This document shows, one piece after another, positions 26,722 to 35,132 of a stretch of DNA of 64,000 nucleotides (its first letter is position 1; each line of letters starts with the position of its first letter). Made by a program: the position numbers and the translations under genes. The stretch is taken from the NCBI GenBank assembly GCA_943371025.1, contig CALRTC020000020.1:54351-118350 (forward strand), in the 5' to 3' direction. The notes under the pieces were generated by a model. It saw nothing but the letters and a program-made list of their open reading frames with translations, had not been told where the DNA came from and did not search any database. The stretch comes from Niveispirillum sp943371025 (GTDB lineage Bacteria > Pseudomonadota > Alphaproteobacteria > Azospirillales > Azospirillaceae).

Positions 26722-28125
26722 ATGGCGTACGATATTCTGATCGTCGATGACGAGGCTGACATCCGCATGTTGATTGCCGGCATCCTGGAGGATGAGGGCA
26801 TGAAAACGCGCGAGGCGGCGGATGCCGACCAGGCCCTGGCCGCCGTTGCCGCAAGGCGCCCCAGCCTTGTCATTCAGGATATCTGGCTGCAGGGCAGCCG
26901 GCTGGACGGGTTGCAGGTGCTGGCGGAACTGAAGCGCGACCATCCGGATGTGCCGGTGGTCATGATCTCCGGCCATGGCAATATCGAAACCGCCGTCGCC
27001 GCCATCAAGGCCGGCGCCTATGACTTTATCGAAAAGCCATTCAAAGCCGACCGGCTGCTGCTGCTGGTCGAACGTGCGATCGAGGCGGCGCGCCTGAGGC
27101 GGGAAAACCGTGAACTGCGCGTCAAGGTCGGGGCGGATTTCGACCTGATTGGCCGGTCCCTGCAGGTCAACCAGCTGCGCCATTCGGTGGAGAAGGTCGC
27201 CCCCACGGGCAGCCGTGTCCTGATTTCCGGGCCGCCTGGCAGCGGCAAGGAAGTGGTGGCCCGCATGCTGCACGCCAAGTCGCGCCGTTCCGACGGCCCG
27301 TTCGTGGCCCTGAACTGTGCCACCATGCGGCCCGACCGGCTGGAAGTGGAACTGTTCGGGACGGAGCATGGTTTCGAAGGCGGCGGGCGCAAGGTCGGTA
27401 CCTTTGAACAGGCCCATGGCGGTACCCTGTTCCTGGACGAAGTGGCGGACATGCCGCTGGAAACCCAGGGCAAGATCGTCCGCGTTCTGCAGGAGCAGAC
27501 TTTCGAGCGGGTCGGGGGCACGTCGCGGGTCGAGGTGGATGTGCGCGTCATCGCGTCGACCAACCGGGACCTGACGGCGGAGATCGAACAGGGTCGATTC
27601 CGCCAGGATCTGTTCTACCGCCTGTCCGTCGTGCCGCTGAAAATGCCGCCGCTGCGCGATCGGCGGGAGGATATCCCCCTGTTGGCCCGCCATTTCATGC
27701 AGCGCACGGCCGAAGGAGCGGGCTTGCCCTTGCGCACCTTTGGTGAGGATGCGATGGCGGCACTGCAGGCCTATGACTGGCCCGGTAATGTCCGCCAGTT
27801 GCGCAACACGGTCGAATGGCTGCTGATCATGGTGGCTGGCGACCCCGCGGAACCCATCCGCGCCGACATGCTGCCGCCGGAGATTGGCGCCATCACGCCC
27901 ACCGTGCTGAAATGGGAAAAGGGCGGGGAGATCATGGGCCTGCCGCTGCGCGAGGCGCGGGAGGTGTTCGAGCGCGAATATCTGCTGGCCCAGGTCACCC
28001 GCTTTGGCGGCAATATCTCCCGTACGGCCAGCTTCGTGGGCATGGAGCGATCGGCCCTGCACCGCAAGCTTAAATCGCTGGGCGTGCATGGTTCCGACAA
28101 GAACGGGCTGAAGCTGGTGGAGTAA
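26722..28125 (+). CDS. ntrX: Response regulator NtrX
   Basis: A 467-residue NtrC-family regulator with receiver (about 1-118; DILIVDDEADIR, Asp expected in LVIQDIWLQGS), AAA+ domain (Walker A GPPGSGKE, Walker B GGTLFLDEVADMP) and Fis-type helix-turn-helix (GGNISRTASFVGMERSALHRKLK). The GAFTGA loop is absent: the equivalent stretch is GTEHGFEGGGRKVGTF. NtrX proteins lacking it are thought not to activate sigma54 promoters directly. ATG 26722 was preferred over TTG 26713 because GGAAGGG lies 9 bases upstream and the family starts there. Confidence 0.96.
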   Translation: MAYDILIVDDEADIRMLIAGILEDEGMKTREAADADQALAAVAARRPSLVIQDIWLQGSRLDGLQVLAELKRDHPDVPVVMISGHGNIETAVAAIKAGAYDFIEKPFKADRLLLLVERAIEAARLRRENRELRVKVGADFDLIGRSLQVNQLRHSVEKVAPTGSRVLISGPPGSGKEVVARMLHAKSRRSDGPFVALNCATMRPDRLEVELFGTEHGFEGGGRKVGTFEQAHGGTLFLDEVADMPLETQGKIVRVLQEQTFERVGGTSRVEVDVRVIASTNRDLTAEIEQGRFRQDLFYRLSVVPLKMPPLRDRREDIPLLARHFMQRTAEGAGLPLRTFGEDAMAALQAYDWPGNVRQLRNTVEWLLIMVAGDPAEPIRADMLPPEIGAITPTVLKWEKGGEIMGLPLREAREVFEREYLLAQVTRFGGNISRTASFVGMERSALHRKLKSLGVHGSDKNGLKLVE

Positions 28126-28135
28126 GCCACCCGCG

Positions 28136-29254
28136 TCAGAACAACTGCATCTGGTCTCCCGGCCGGGGTGGTGGGTGGAACTGGGTGCAGTCCATCTGCC
28201 AGTTCCGCTTTTCCAGTCCCAGGCGACGGCAGGCCAGTTTGAACCGTTGTGACAGCATTTCTGCTACCGGCCCGGTGCCCTTCATCCGTGTCTTGAATTC
28301 CGATCGGTAAAGCGCGCCGTCGCGGGCCTGCCGTATCAGGCTCAAGACTTTTTCGGCGCGGTTGGGGGCATGGGCCTGCAGCCATTCGCTGAACAGGTCC
28401 GCGATTTCCAGCGGCAGACGCAGCAGGATATAGCTGGCAGCACACGCCCCCTGGTCGGCCGCGGCCGCCAGGATCGCCTCCATCTCATGGTCGTTCAGGC
28501 CGGGGATCATGGGGCTGGACAGGACGGCGACGGGGATGCCCGCCTTGGTCAGGGCGCCGATGGCGGCCAGCCGCCTGGACGGGCTGCTGGCGCGCGGCTC
28601 CATGGACCGGGCCAGTGCCGGGTCCATGGTTGTGATGGAGATCGCGACCGAGGCCAGACCGCGTGCCGCCATGGGGGCCAGGATGTCGATATCCCGCATG
28701 ACCAGGGCCGATTTGGTGATGATGGCCACCGGCTGGTTGAAATCGCGGCAGACCTCCAGCACCGACCGCGTGATGCGTTCCGTCCGCTCCACGGGCTGAT
28801 AGGGGTCGGTGTTGGCGCCCAGGGCCAGCGGCTTGCAGACATAGCTCTTTGCCCGAAGTTCCCTGTCCAGCAGGGCGGCCGCATCCTTCTTGGCAAACAG
28901 GATCGTTTCGAAATCCAGCCCCGGCGACAGGCCCAGATAGGCATGGCTGGGACGGGCGAAGCAATAGACGCAGCCATGTTCACAGCCGCGATAGGGGTTC
29001 ACGGATTGATCGAAATTGATGTCGGGGCTGTCATTGCGGGCGATGATGCTGCGCGCCGTGTCGGGCAGCAGGCGGGTGCGCAGCTTGGGCGCATCGTCCG
29101 GTTCCTGTCCGTCTTCATCGGGCAACACTGGGGCTTGCCAGCCATCGTCGATGCGATGGCGGCTTTCACGCTCGAACCGGCCGGCATTGTTGGAGACGGC
29201 GCCGCGCCCCTTCACCGGACGGTCGGGCAGGATATCATCAGGATGCCTGTCCAT
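28136..29254 (-). CDS. PA0069-family radical SAM protein (SplB/Rv2578c-like)
   Basis: A 372-residue radical SAM enzyme. The [4Fe-4S] motif is CEHGCVYC (CxxxCxxC) inside the segment NPYRGCEHGCVYCFARPSHAYL, typical of the PA0069/Rv2578c group related to spore photoproduct lyase. Downstream segments (ANTDPYQPVE, TKSALVMRDIDIL, VAISITTMD) match the partial TIM barrel. The substrate is not established; the group is often linked to DNA damage. Here that link is strengthened by a perfect LexA box 25 bases upstream of the start. The start codon lies in the loop of a 14-bp inverted repeat. It is convergent with ntrX. Confidence 0.9.
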   Translation of the reverse strand: MDRHPDDILPDRPVKGRGAVSNNAGRFERESRHRIDDGWQAPVLPDEDGQEPDDAPKLRTRLLPDTARSIIARNDSPDINFDQSVNPYRGCEHGCVYCFARPSHAYLGLSPGLDFETILFAKKDAAALLDRELRAKSYVCKPLALGANTDPYQPVERTERITRSVLEVCRDFNQPVAIITKSALVMRDIDILAPMAARGLASVAISITTMDPALARSMEPRASSPSRRLAAIGALTKAGIPVAVLSSPMIPGLNDHEMEAILAAAADQGACAASYILLRLPLEIADLFSEWLQAHAPNRAEKVLSLIRQARDGALYRSEFKTRMKGTGPVAEMLSQRFKLACRRLGLEKRNWQMDCTQFHPPPRPGDQMQLF

Positions 29255-29271
29255 GACGGCATCCTGATGAT
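29234..29271 (-). promoter_or_regulatory. 14-bp inverted repeat with the start codon in its loop
   Basis: Arms at 29234-29247 and 29258-29271 are perfectly complementary (14 bp) around a 10-base loop. On the minus-strand transcript the AGGA ribosome site is in the 5' arm and the AUG of the radical SAM gene is in the loop, so folding should hide the ribosome site. It may control translation, or serve as a DNA operator. An RNA role is an inference. Confidence 0.7.
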
Positions 29272-29278
29272 GAATTTA

Positions 29279-29293
29279 GAACATTTCAAGAAC
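29279..29293 (-). promoter_or_regulatory. LexA (SOS) box
   Basis: The sequence GAAC-ATTTCAA-GAAC matches the alphaproteobacterial LexA operator GAAC-N7-GAAC (read on the gene strand as GTTC-N7-GTTC). It lies 25 bases upstream of the radical SAM start, where LexA would block transcription until DNA damage. Confidence 0.75.
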
Positions 29294-29315
29294 AAATGAT
29301 GTGCCGACCACGCTT

Positions 29316-30389
29316 TCAGGTGCGGTCGGACACGAAACGCCAGCCGGTTTCAGCCGCCGCCCGCGCCACCTCGCCATAGGCCAGGGCCTTGCGATCGGCG
29401 GCGTTGCCGGCCAGGGCGCGGGCATAGACGCCTTGGCAGATCGACGCGATGCGGAAGAAGGCAAAGGCCAGGAAGTAGGGCCAGTCGGGAATGCCGCTGC
29501 GGCCCGTGCGCCGGCAATAGGCGGCCACATAGTCGGCCTCCGACGGGATGCCAGTGGCGGCCAGGTCGATGCCGACCAGACCCGGGAACTGCTTGATCCC
29601 GGCCGGCAGGTGATAGGCCATGCAATTATAGGCCAGATCCGACAGCGGATGACCCAGCGTCGCCAGTTCCCAATCCAGGATGGCGACGACGCGCGGTTCC
29701 GTCTTGTCCAGCATCAGATTGCCCAGGCGGAAGTCGCCATGGGCGATGGTGGTCTCCTCCGCGGCCGGCACGGCGCGCGGCAGATACTCCATCAGCCGGT
29801 CCATGGCGGGAATGTCGCTGTCGCCCTTGGCGGCCAGGAACTGCTTCGACCAGCGTTCCGTCTGGCGCAGGATATACTGTTCCGGCTTGCCGAAATCCGA
29901 CAGGCCGGCAGCCCGCCAATCCACGCCATGCAAGGCCGCCAGCGTTTCATTCATGCTGTCATAGATGGCGGTACGCTCTTCCCCGCTGAAACCGTCCAGC
30001 GCCACGTCGGACAGGACGCGCCCGTCGATATGGTCCATGACATAGAAGGGCGTGCCGATAATGGCGGCATCCTCGCACAGCAGGCGCACATTCGGCACTG
30101 GGGCCGCCGTCGCCGCCAACGCCCGCATGACGCGGAATTCCCGCTCGATCATATGGGCGCTGGGCAGCAGCTTTCCGGGCGGCTTCTTGCGCAGGACATA
30201 GCGGCGGCCCGCCGCATCGGCGACCAGAAAGGTCGGGTTCGACTGCCCACCCTGGAACTGCTGTACCGTCGCCGGCCCCTGGAACCCGTCCAGATGGGCC
30301 GACAGCCAGACGGACAGCGCCGCTTCATCGAAACGGTGCTGTGGCAGCACGTCGATCAGGACGGCCGCACCCTTTCCTTCACTCATCAC
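29316..30389 (-). CDS. APH-like phosphotransferase (ACAD10/11-type)
   Basis: A 357-residue kinase-fold protein. The Brenner motif HGDFRLGNLM and the metal-binding DWE (ILDWELATLGHPLSDLAYN) mark the aminoglycoside/choline kinase superfamily. The sequence FQGGQSNPTFLV near the start is typical of the branch fused to or paired with acyl-CoA dehydrogenases (ACAD10/11, LvaA), which phosphorylates 4-hydroxyacyl-CoA. It follows two short-chain dehydrogenases on the same strand, which fits acyl-CoA catabolism better than antibiotic resistance. Substrate inferred only from this context. Confidence 0.82.
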   Translation of the reverse strand: MMSEGKGAAVLIDVLPQHRFDEAALSVWLSAHLDGFQGPATVQQFQGGQSNPTFLVADAAGRRYVLRKKPPGKLLPSAHMIEREFRVMRALAATAAPVPNVRLLCEDAAIIGTPFYVMDHIDGRVLSDVALDGFSGEERTAIYDSMNETLAALHGVDWRAAGLSDFGKPEQYILRQTERWSKQFLAAKGDSDIPAMDRLMEYLPRAVPAAEETTIAHGDFRLGNLMLDKTEPRVVAILDWELATLGHPLSDLAYNCMAYHLPAGIKQFPGLVGIDLAATGIPSEADYVAAYCRRTGRSGIPDWPYFLAFAFFRIASICQGVYARALAGNAADRKALAYGEVARAAAETGWRFVSDRT

Positions 30390-30400
30390 CGGTCCCCTGA

Positions 30401-31186
30401 TCAGAGAATGGTCGGGTCGGCGATGGTGGCACCACCGTCGGCCACCAGGACCTGACCCGTCATGAAGTTGCCGGCAGGTGCTGCCAGCATCAGGGCGACG
30501 CCCGCAATCTCCTCCGGTTTGCCGAACCGGCCCAGCGGCGCGCGGCGCATCACGGCCTTGGCAATGTCGGGATTGTCGGTCAGCGCCTTGGCAAAGTCGG
30601 TTTCGATGATGCCGGGCGCAATGGCGTTCACGCGGATATTGGCACGGCCATATTCCACGGCCAGGTTGCGGACCAGCGCCGCCTCAGCCGCCTTCGACAC
30701 GCCATAGGCGCCGATGACGGGGTTGCCGCGCAGACCGGCGATGGAAGACAGGATGATGACCGTGCCGTCCTGGCGCTCCGCCATGGCCGGCAGCACCATG
30801 TTGCACAATTGCCAGGTGCTGCGCAGGTTGCTGCCCATGATCTTGTCCCAGGCATCATCGCTGACGCTGGCCAGCGGGCCATAGACCGGATTGATGGCGG
30901 CATTGGCGACCAGGATGTCGATGCGGCCCCATTCGGCGACCGTGGCATCGACCAGGGCCTGCAGATCCTCCTTGCGGCCGATATTGCAGGGGACCGCGAT
31001 GGCTTCGCCCCCGGCGGCGATGATCTCGTCCCGCACGGTCAGGCAGGCCTCGATCTTGCGGGATGAAATGACGACCTTGGCCCCGGCGCGGGCGAATTCC
31101 TGGGCGATGGACTTGCCGATCCCGCGCGAGGAACCGGTGATCAGCGCCACCTTGCCCGTCAGGTCGAACAGCGGATGCGTGGTCAT
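30401..31186 (-). CDS. Short-chain dehydrogenase/reductase
   Basis: A 261-residue classical SDR. NAD(P)-binding TGSSRGIG near residue 16, NAAIN, catalytic Ser in ILSSIAGLRG, and YGVSKAAE give the Asn-Ser-Tyr-Lys set. The basic residues after the second strand (SSRK) suggest NADP. ATG 31186 is 9 bases from AAGGA; an in-frame ATG six bases upstream is too close to it. A longer frame upstream is the shadow of the next SDR. Probably reduces or oxidises a hydroxy/keto acyl intermediate with its neighbours. Confidence 0.88.
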   Translation of the reverse strand: MTTHPLFDLTGKVALITGSSRGIGKSIAQEFARAGAKVVISSRKIEACLTVRDEIIAAGGEAIAVPCNIGRKEDLQALVDATVAEWGRIDILVANAAINPVYGPLASVSDDAWDKIMGSNLRSTWQLCNMVLPAMAERQDGTVIILSSIAGLRGNPVIGAYGVSKAAEAALVRNLAVEYGRANIRVNAIAPGIIETDFAKALTDNPDIAKAVMRRAPLGRFGKPEEIAGVALMLAAPAGNFMTGQVLVADGGATIADPTIL

Positions 31187-31214
31187 GTGCATTCTTCCTT
31201 GAAAAGACAGGGTC

Positions 31215-31979
31215 TTACTGGGCTGTGGTGCCGCCATCGACGACGAATTCCGCACCCGTGACGAACGGGCTTTCGTCGGACAGCAGGAACAGCACCATAT
31301 TGGCCGCATCTTCGGGCTTGCCCATGCGGCCCAGCGGCGAGGTGCGTTCCAGGCGACGGCGCATCTTCTCCCCATCCGGGGCGATATCGATCATCGACTG
31401 CACCATGGGCGTTTCCAGGAAGGACGGATGCACGGAATTGCAGCGGATCTCGTACTTCTGCTGCGCACACCACATGGCGACCGACTTGGTCAGCAGCCGC
31501 ACGGCGCCCTTGGAAGAGCAATAGGCCGGCAGATCCGGCGCGCCCAGCAGGCCGGCGACCGAAGAAATATTGACGATGGAGCCGCCGCCCGTCTGCTTCA
31601 TGGCCTTGATCCCGTGCTTGCAGCCCAGGAAAACCGATTCGACATTGACGGCATGGACGAAACGCCAGCCCTCCAGCGTCTCCTCCTCGATATTGTGCAT
31701 GGAACCGCAGCCGGCATTGTTCACCAGCCCGTCCAGACGGCCATATTTCTCGACAATATGAGCGATGATGTCGACCCAGCGTTCTTCGCGCGTCACGTCC
31801 TGGGCCAGGAATTCCACCTGCGGACCCAGCTCGGCGGCGGCGGCCTCACCACCCTTCACATTGCGGTCGGTGATGACGACTTTGGCCCCTTCGCGCACCA
31901 GCGCCCGCGCCGTAGCCAGACCGATTCCCGATGCACCACCCGTCACCAGGACAATCTTGTCCTGCATGCGTCCCGCCAT
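31215..31979 (-). CDS. Short-chain dehydrogenase/reductase
   Basis: A 254-residue SDR with TGGASGIG (near residue 10), Asp in VVITDRN favouring NAD, NNAG, catalytic Ser in ISSVAGLLG and Tyr-Lys in YCSSKGA. It resembles 3-beta/cyclopentanol-type and 3-hydroxyacyl-CoA dehydrogenases. ATG 31979 follows a strong GGGAGGG site at 6-7 bases. It is the first gene of the three-gene minus-strand operon with a second SDR and the APH-like kinase, and a TetR-type palindrome lies about 47 bases upstream. Confidence 0.88.
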   Translation of the reverse strand: MAGRMQDKIVLVTGGASGIGLATARALVREGAKVVITDRNVKGGEAAAAELGPQVEFLAQDVTREERWVDIIAHIVEKYGRLDGLVNNAGCGSMHNIEEETLEGWRFVHAVNVESVFLGCKHGIKAMKQTGGGSIVNISSVAGLLGAPDLPAYCSSKGAVRLLTKSVAMWCAQQKYEIRCNSVHPSFLETPMVQSMIDIAPDGEKMRRRLERTSPLGRMGKPEDAANMVLFLLSDESPFVTGAEFVVDGGTTAQ

Positions 31980-32025
31980 AATGATCCCTCCCAAGAATTC
32001 TTAGCCGGCCAGACGACCGGACATT

Positions 32026-32043
32026 CTCAAACGCTTGTTTGAG
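32026..32043. promoter_or_regulatory. TetR/PsrA-type palindromic operator
   Basis: CTCAAAC-GCTT-GTTTGAG is a perfect 7-bp inverted repeat with a 4-base centre. It matches the CAAAC-N4-GTTTG pattern bound by TetR-family regulators of acyl-CoA metabolism (PsrA, FadP and LiuQ type). It sits in the promoter region of the SDR/SDR/kinase operon. No such regulator gene is in the window. Confidence 0.65.
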
Positions 32044-32195
32044 TGTAGGTGCAGTGTTGGCATGACGCAATGGGGAAGGTGAGGGCGGTTGTCCAAATCC
32101 CCGTTTGGCCGCGTGGCTTGTCGCGTCGAGGCCCGTTGACAGGGCGCCGATCGGGGCACAGCCTTTCTGCCAGATTATTGAATGCGCGGGAGGGC

Positions 32196-32738
32196 ATGAT
32201 GAAGCAGATGTTTCGGGTAGTCACGCTGCTGCTGGCGATGGTGTCGCTGTTCCTGTCACCGGCCATGGCCGGCGATCCGGACCCGTTCGCCGATATCGCC
32301 GGTTTCGTGGGCAAGACCTGGAAGGGCGAGGGCAAGGGGCCGGACGGCAAGCCCATGACCGACATCGCACGCTGGGAATGGGCGCTGGGGGGCAGGGCGG
32401 TTCGCATCACCCATTCCCTGGCCGACCAGTCCTATGGCGGTGAAACCATGATCGTCTGGGACGGCCCCTCCAAGTCGCTGGTCTATCACTATTTCACGAC
32501 CGGCGGCTTCAATACCCAGGGTCGGATGCATGCCGAGGGTCCCGGCCGCCTGATCGCGGAGGAGGACGTGGCGGGCCATCCCAAGATCAGCAAGGTGCGG
32601 TCGACCATGATCGTTACCGGCGACGGCATGACAACGCAGGCGGAATTCTTCAGCGACGGCAAATGGTCGCCCGGCCATGGCTTCACCTACAAGGCCACGG
32701 ACCCGTCTGCCCTGCCGCCCTTCACACCCGTCCGTTAA
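32196..32738 (+). CDS. Small secreted protein, DUF1579-like
   Basis: A 180-residue protein with a Sec signal peptide (about 1-25, ending AMA). The mature part is a beta-rich lipocalin-like fold by pattern (TWKGEGKGPDGKP, WALGGRAVRI, GGETMIVWDG, MHAEGPGRLI), resembling DUF1579 proteins of unknown function. ATG 32196 follows GGGAGGG; a second ATG is adjacent. Its stop overlaps the convergent esterase stop. Confidence 0.7.
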   Translation: MMKQMFRVVTLLLAMVSLFLSPAMAGDPDPFADIAGFVGKTWKGEGKGPDGKPMTDIARWEWALGGRAVRITHSLADQSYGGETMIVWDGPSKSLVYHYFTTGGFNTQGRMHAEGPGRLIAEEDVAGHPKISKVRSTMIVTGDGMTTQAEFFSDGKWSPGHGFTYKATDPSALPPFTPVR

Positions 32739-33517
32739 GGGCAGGTGGGACCACCCAGGGTCGGCGGGTTAATGGCAGACAGGGGCAGGATGTGCGCGGA
32801 GACCGGCAGGTTCAGCGCCTGTAGCCGCGCCGCCACCAGCGAGGCGACGGCGCGGGCGCCGATTTCGCTGAAATGGACGTCGTCCCTGATGCCATCGGGC
32901 CAGCGCGGGTAGCCGGCTTCCTTCGCGTAGTGAAGATAGAAGGCCTTGGACGGCTCCTCGCCGATGGTCTGGAAATAGGCGCGGCTGTCGGCGGCAAGGT
33001 CGATCAGCGGTGTTGCCGTCTCCTTCGCCACCGCGCGTGTCACGGCCGCGTAGTCACCCAAGGTCTCCTGCAACACACCCTGATCAAAGCTGCGGATGGC
33101 GACGGGGGTCAGCAGCACGGCCCGTGCGCCCTTCTCCCGCGCGGTGGCGATGAAGCGCAGCAGGTTGACGCGGAAGTCGGGCAGGGTTGTGTACCGCTCC
33201 GGCTTGGCGACCGTCGTGTCATTATGCCCGAACTGGACCAGCAGCGTGTCGCCAGCCGCGATGTCCCGGAACAGGGCGTCGAACCTTCCTTCAGCGATAT
33301 AGCTTTTGGTGCTGCGCCCGCCGGCGGCCCGGTTCTCCACCATCACATTGCCGTCCAGATTGCAGGCCATCACCATGCCCCAGCCCAACTGCGGGTATCT
33401 TTCCGGTCCATACTGCGCGGCCGTGCTGTCGCCCGCGATGAAGATGCGCCCGTCGGCAAGGGCAGGGCCGGTGACAAGGCTGGTTAGGGCAAGGAACAGG
33501 GCGGACAGGCGGCGCAT
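32735..33517 (-). CDS. SGNH esterase, rhamnogalacturonan acetylesterase-like (CE12)
   Basis: A 260-residue exported hydrolase. The signal peptide (about 1-21) is followed by the SGNH block I FIAGDSTAAQYG with the catalytic Ser, block III FGHNDTTVAK, and the C-terminal catalytic pair in DDVHFSEIGA. The GDSTAA form is typical of CE12 esterases that remove acetyl groups from pectin rhamnogalacturonan. A plant-associated lifestyle would fit. It overlaps the secreted protein gene by four bases, stop to stop. Confidence 0.85.
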   Translation of the reverse strand: MRRLSALFLALTSLVTGPALADGRIFIAGDSTAAQYGPERYPQLGWGMVMACNLDGNVMVENRAAGGRSTKSYIAEGRFDALFRDIAAGDTLLVQFGHNDTTVAKPERYTTLPDFRVNLLRFIATAREKGARAVLLTPVAIRSFDQGVLQETLGDYAAVTRAVAKETATPLIDLAADSRAYFQTIGEEPSKAFYLHYAKEAGYPRWPDGIRDDVHFSEIGARAVASLVAARLQALNLPVSAHILPLSAINPPTLGGPTCP

Positions 33518-33674
33518 GGGGATCTTCCATTGGTAACCGGTGTCAGTATGATGGAAGAACCCTCTGTCCGGCAAGCCGGCGATGGGCAGCCATGGCAGCT
33601 GGGCACTTCCCGTGACCCGCGCCCGGCCCTATAGTCCCCGGCTTTGCCAGCCGCACTGTACCGGAAGAAGAACC

Positions 33675-35039
33675 ATGACCCCCGCCGCCCGTTTGGCCAC
33701 CGCCACCGACCTGCTTGCCGAGGTGATGGACACCCCGCGCCCGGCCGATGCCGTGACCAGCGCCTTCTTCCGTGCCCGCCGCTATATCGGGGCCAAGGAC
33801 CGGGCGGAGATCGCCCAGGCGGTCTATGGCGTCATGCGCCGCTGGGCCCGCCTGCATTGGTGGCTGGAGCGGGTGAACCATATGCCCGATCCGCGCGCCC
33901 TGGTCATCGCCGACTGCATCCTGTCGGGCGGCCGGACGGCCGACGCCGTGGCCGGTCTGTTCAACGGGGCCAAGTTCGCGCCGGCCCCGCTGTCGGATCG
34001 GGAACGCAAGCTGATCCGGGCACTGGACACGCACACACTGGACCATCCGTCGCAGCCGGAGGCCGTGCAGGCCGAGGTGCCGGAATGGGCCGAGGCGTCC
34101 ATGCGCGCCACCTTCGGCGACCGCTTCCTGGCCGAAGCGTCGGGCATGCTGGGCGAGGCACCGCTGGACCTGCGCGTCAATCCGGTGAAGGCCACGCGGG
34201 AGGAGGCCATGAAGGCCCTGGCCGATGCGGGCATCAAGGCGCAGCCGACGGACCTGTCGCCCGTGGGCCTGCGCCTGGCCGGCCGCGCGCCCATCATGGC
34301 GCTGGACGCCTATAAGGACGGCATGATCGAAATCCAGGACGAAGGCTCGCAGCTGGTCGCCTTCATGACTGACGCACGGCCGGGCATGCAGGTCGTGGAT
34401 TTCTGCGCCGGGGCCGGGGGCAAGACCCTGGCCATCGCCGCCATGATGGACAATAAGGGCCGCGTGGTCGCCACCGACGTGCTGGAAGGCCGTCTGACCC
34501 GCGCCAAGGAGCGGTTCCGCCGCGCCGGCCTGCACAATATCGAAACCCGCGCCATCAAGACCGAGCGTGACCCCTGGGTGAAGCGGCACAAGGGCAAGTT
34601 TGACCGTGTCGTCGTGGATGCGCCCTGTTCGGGCACGGGTACCTGGCGCCGCAACCCGGACAGCCGCTGGCGCCCGCTGGGGCCCGGCCTGTCCGAACTG
34701 GTGCCGCTGCAGGCCAGCATCCTGGACAGTGCGGCCCGGCTGGTCCGGCCCGGCGGGCGCGTGGTCTATGCCACCTGCTCGGTCCTGCGGGAGGAGAATG
34801 AAGGCCAGGTGGAGGCATTTCTGGCCAGCCATCCGGACTTCACCCTGTTGCCGGTGGCGTCCGCCTGGCCCGCCGCCTGGGGAAAGCCCCCGGTCGATAC
34901 CGACATGCTGCGCCTGACTCCGCTGCGGCACGACACGGACGGCTTCTTTGCCGCCGTGCTGGAACGCCGCGCCGATGCCGTTGAAGCCGCACCGGCCGAA
35001 GACGACGCCGCAGTAGAAGCAGACACCGCCACCGCGTGA
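33675..35039 (+). CDS. RsmB/NOL1-type m5C RNA methyltransferase
   Basis: A 454-residue SAM-dependent methyltransferase that most likely forms 5-methylcytosine in 16S rRNA. An N-terminal NusB-like helical part (about 1-150) precedes the Rossmann domain: VVDFCAGAGGKTLAIAAMM is motif I, VDAPCSGTGTWRRNPD carries one conserved Cys and YATCSVL the catalytic Cys. The C-terminus adds an acidic tail. ATG 33675 follows GGAAGAAG. Its target base cannot be told from sequence. Confidence 0.88.
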   Translation: MTPAARLATATDLLAEVMDTPRPADAVTSAFFRARRYIGAKDRAEIAQAVYGVMRRWARLHWWLERVNHMPDPRALVIADCILSGGRTADAVAGLFNGAKFAPAPLSDRERKLIRALDTHTLDHPSQPEAVQAEVPEWAEASMRATFGDRFLAEASGMLGEAPLDLRVNPVKATREEAMKALADAGIKAQPTDLSPVGLRLAGRAPIMALDAYKDGMIEIQDEGSQLVAFMTDARPGMQVVDFCAGAGGKTLAIAAMMDNKGRVVATDVLEGRLTRAKERFRRAGLHNIETRAIKTERDPWVKRHKGKFDRVVVDAPCSGTGTWRRNPDSRWRPLGPGLSELVPLQASILDSAARLVRPGGRVVYATCSVLREENEGQVEAFLASHPDFTLLPVASAWPAAWGKPPVDTDMLRLTPLRHDTDGFFAAVLERRADAVEAAPAEDDAAVEADTATA

Positions 35040-35132
35040 ATTGGTCCCATGTGGGCCCAGACGGGTGGAGATTGACCCAGGGAACGCCGCCGGGCATGGT
35101 GGCGGCAACCTTGATGACCGGGAGTATGGACG

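Noticed and set aside
11067..28125. Classic NtrC or sigma54 sites in the dusB and ntrY upstream regions
   Set aside because: Only half-site-like CTGCAC strings were found; no full TGCACC-N5-GGTGCA or TGGCAC-N5-TTGC match was seen.
29316..30389. Antibiotic resistance reading of the APH-fold kinase
   Set aside because: The Brenner motif alone is not specific; neighbours and N-terminal pattern fit acyl-CoA metabolism.
33543..35108. 521-codon minus-strand open frame opposite the RsmB-like gene
   Set aside because: The plus-strand frame has clear methyltransferase motifs; this one has none.
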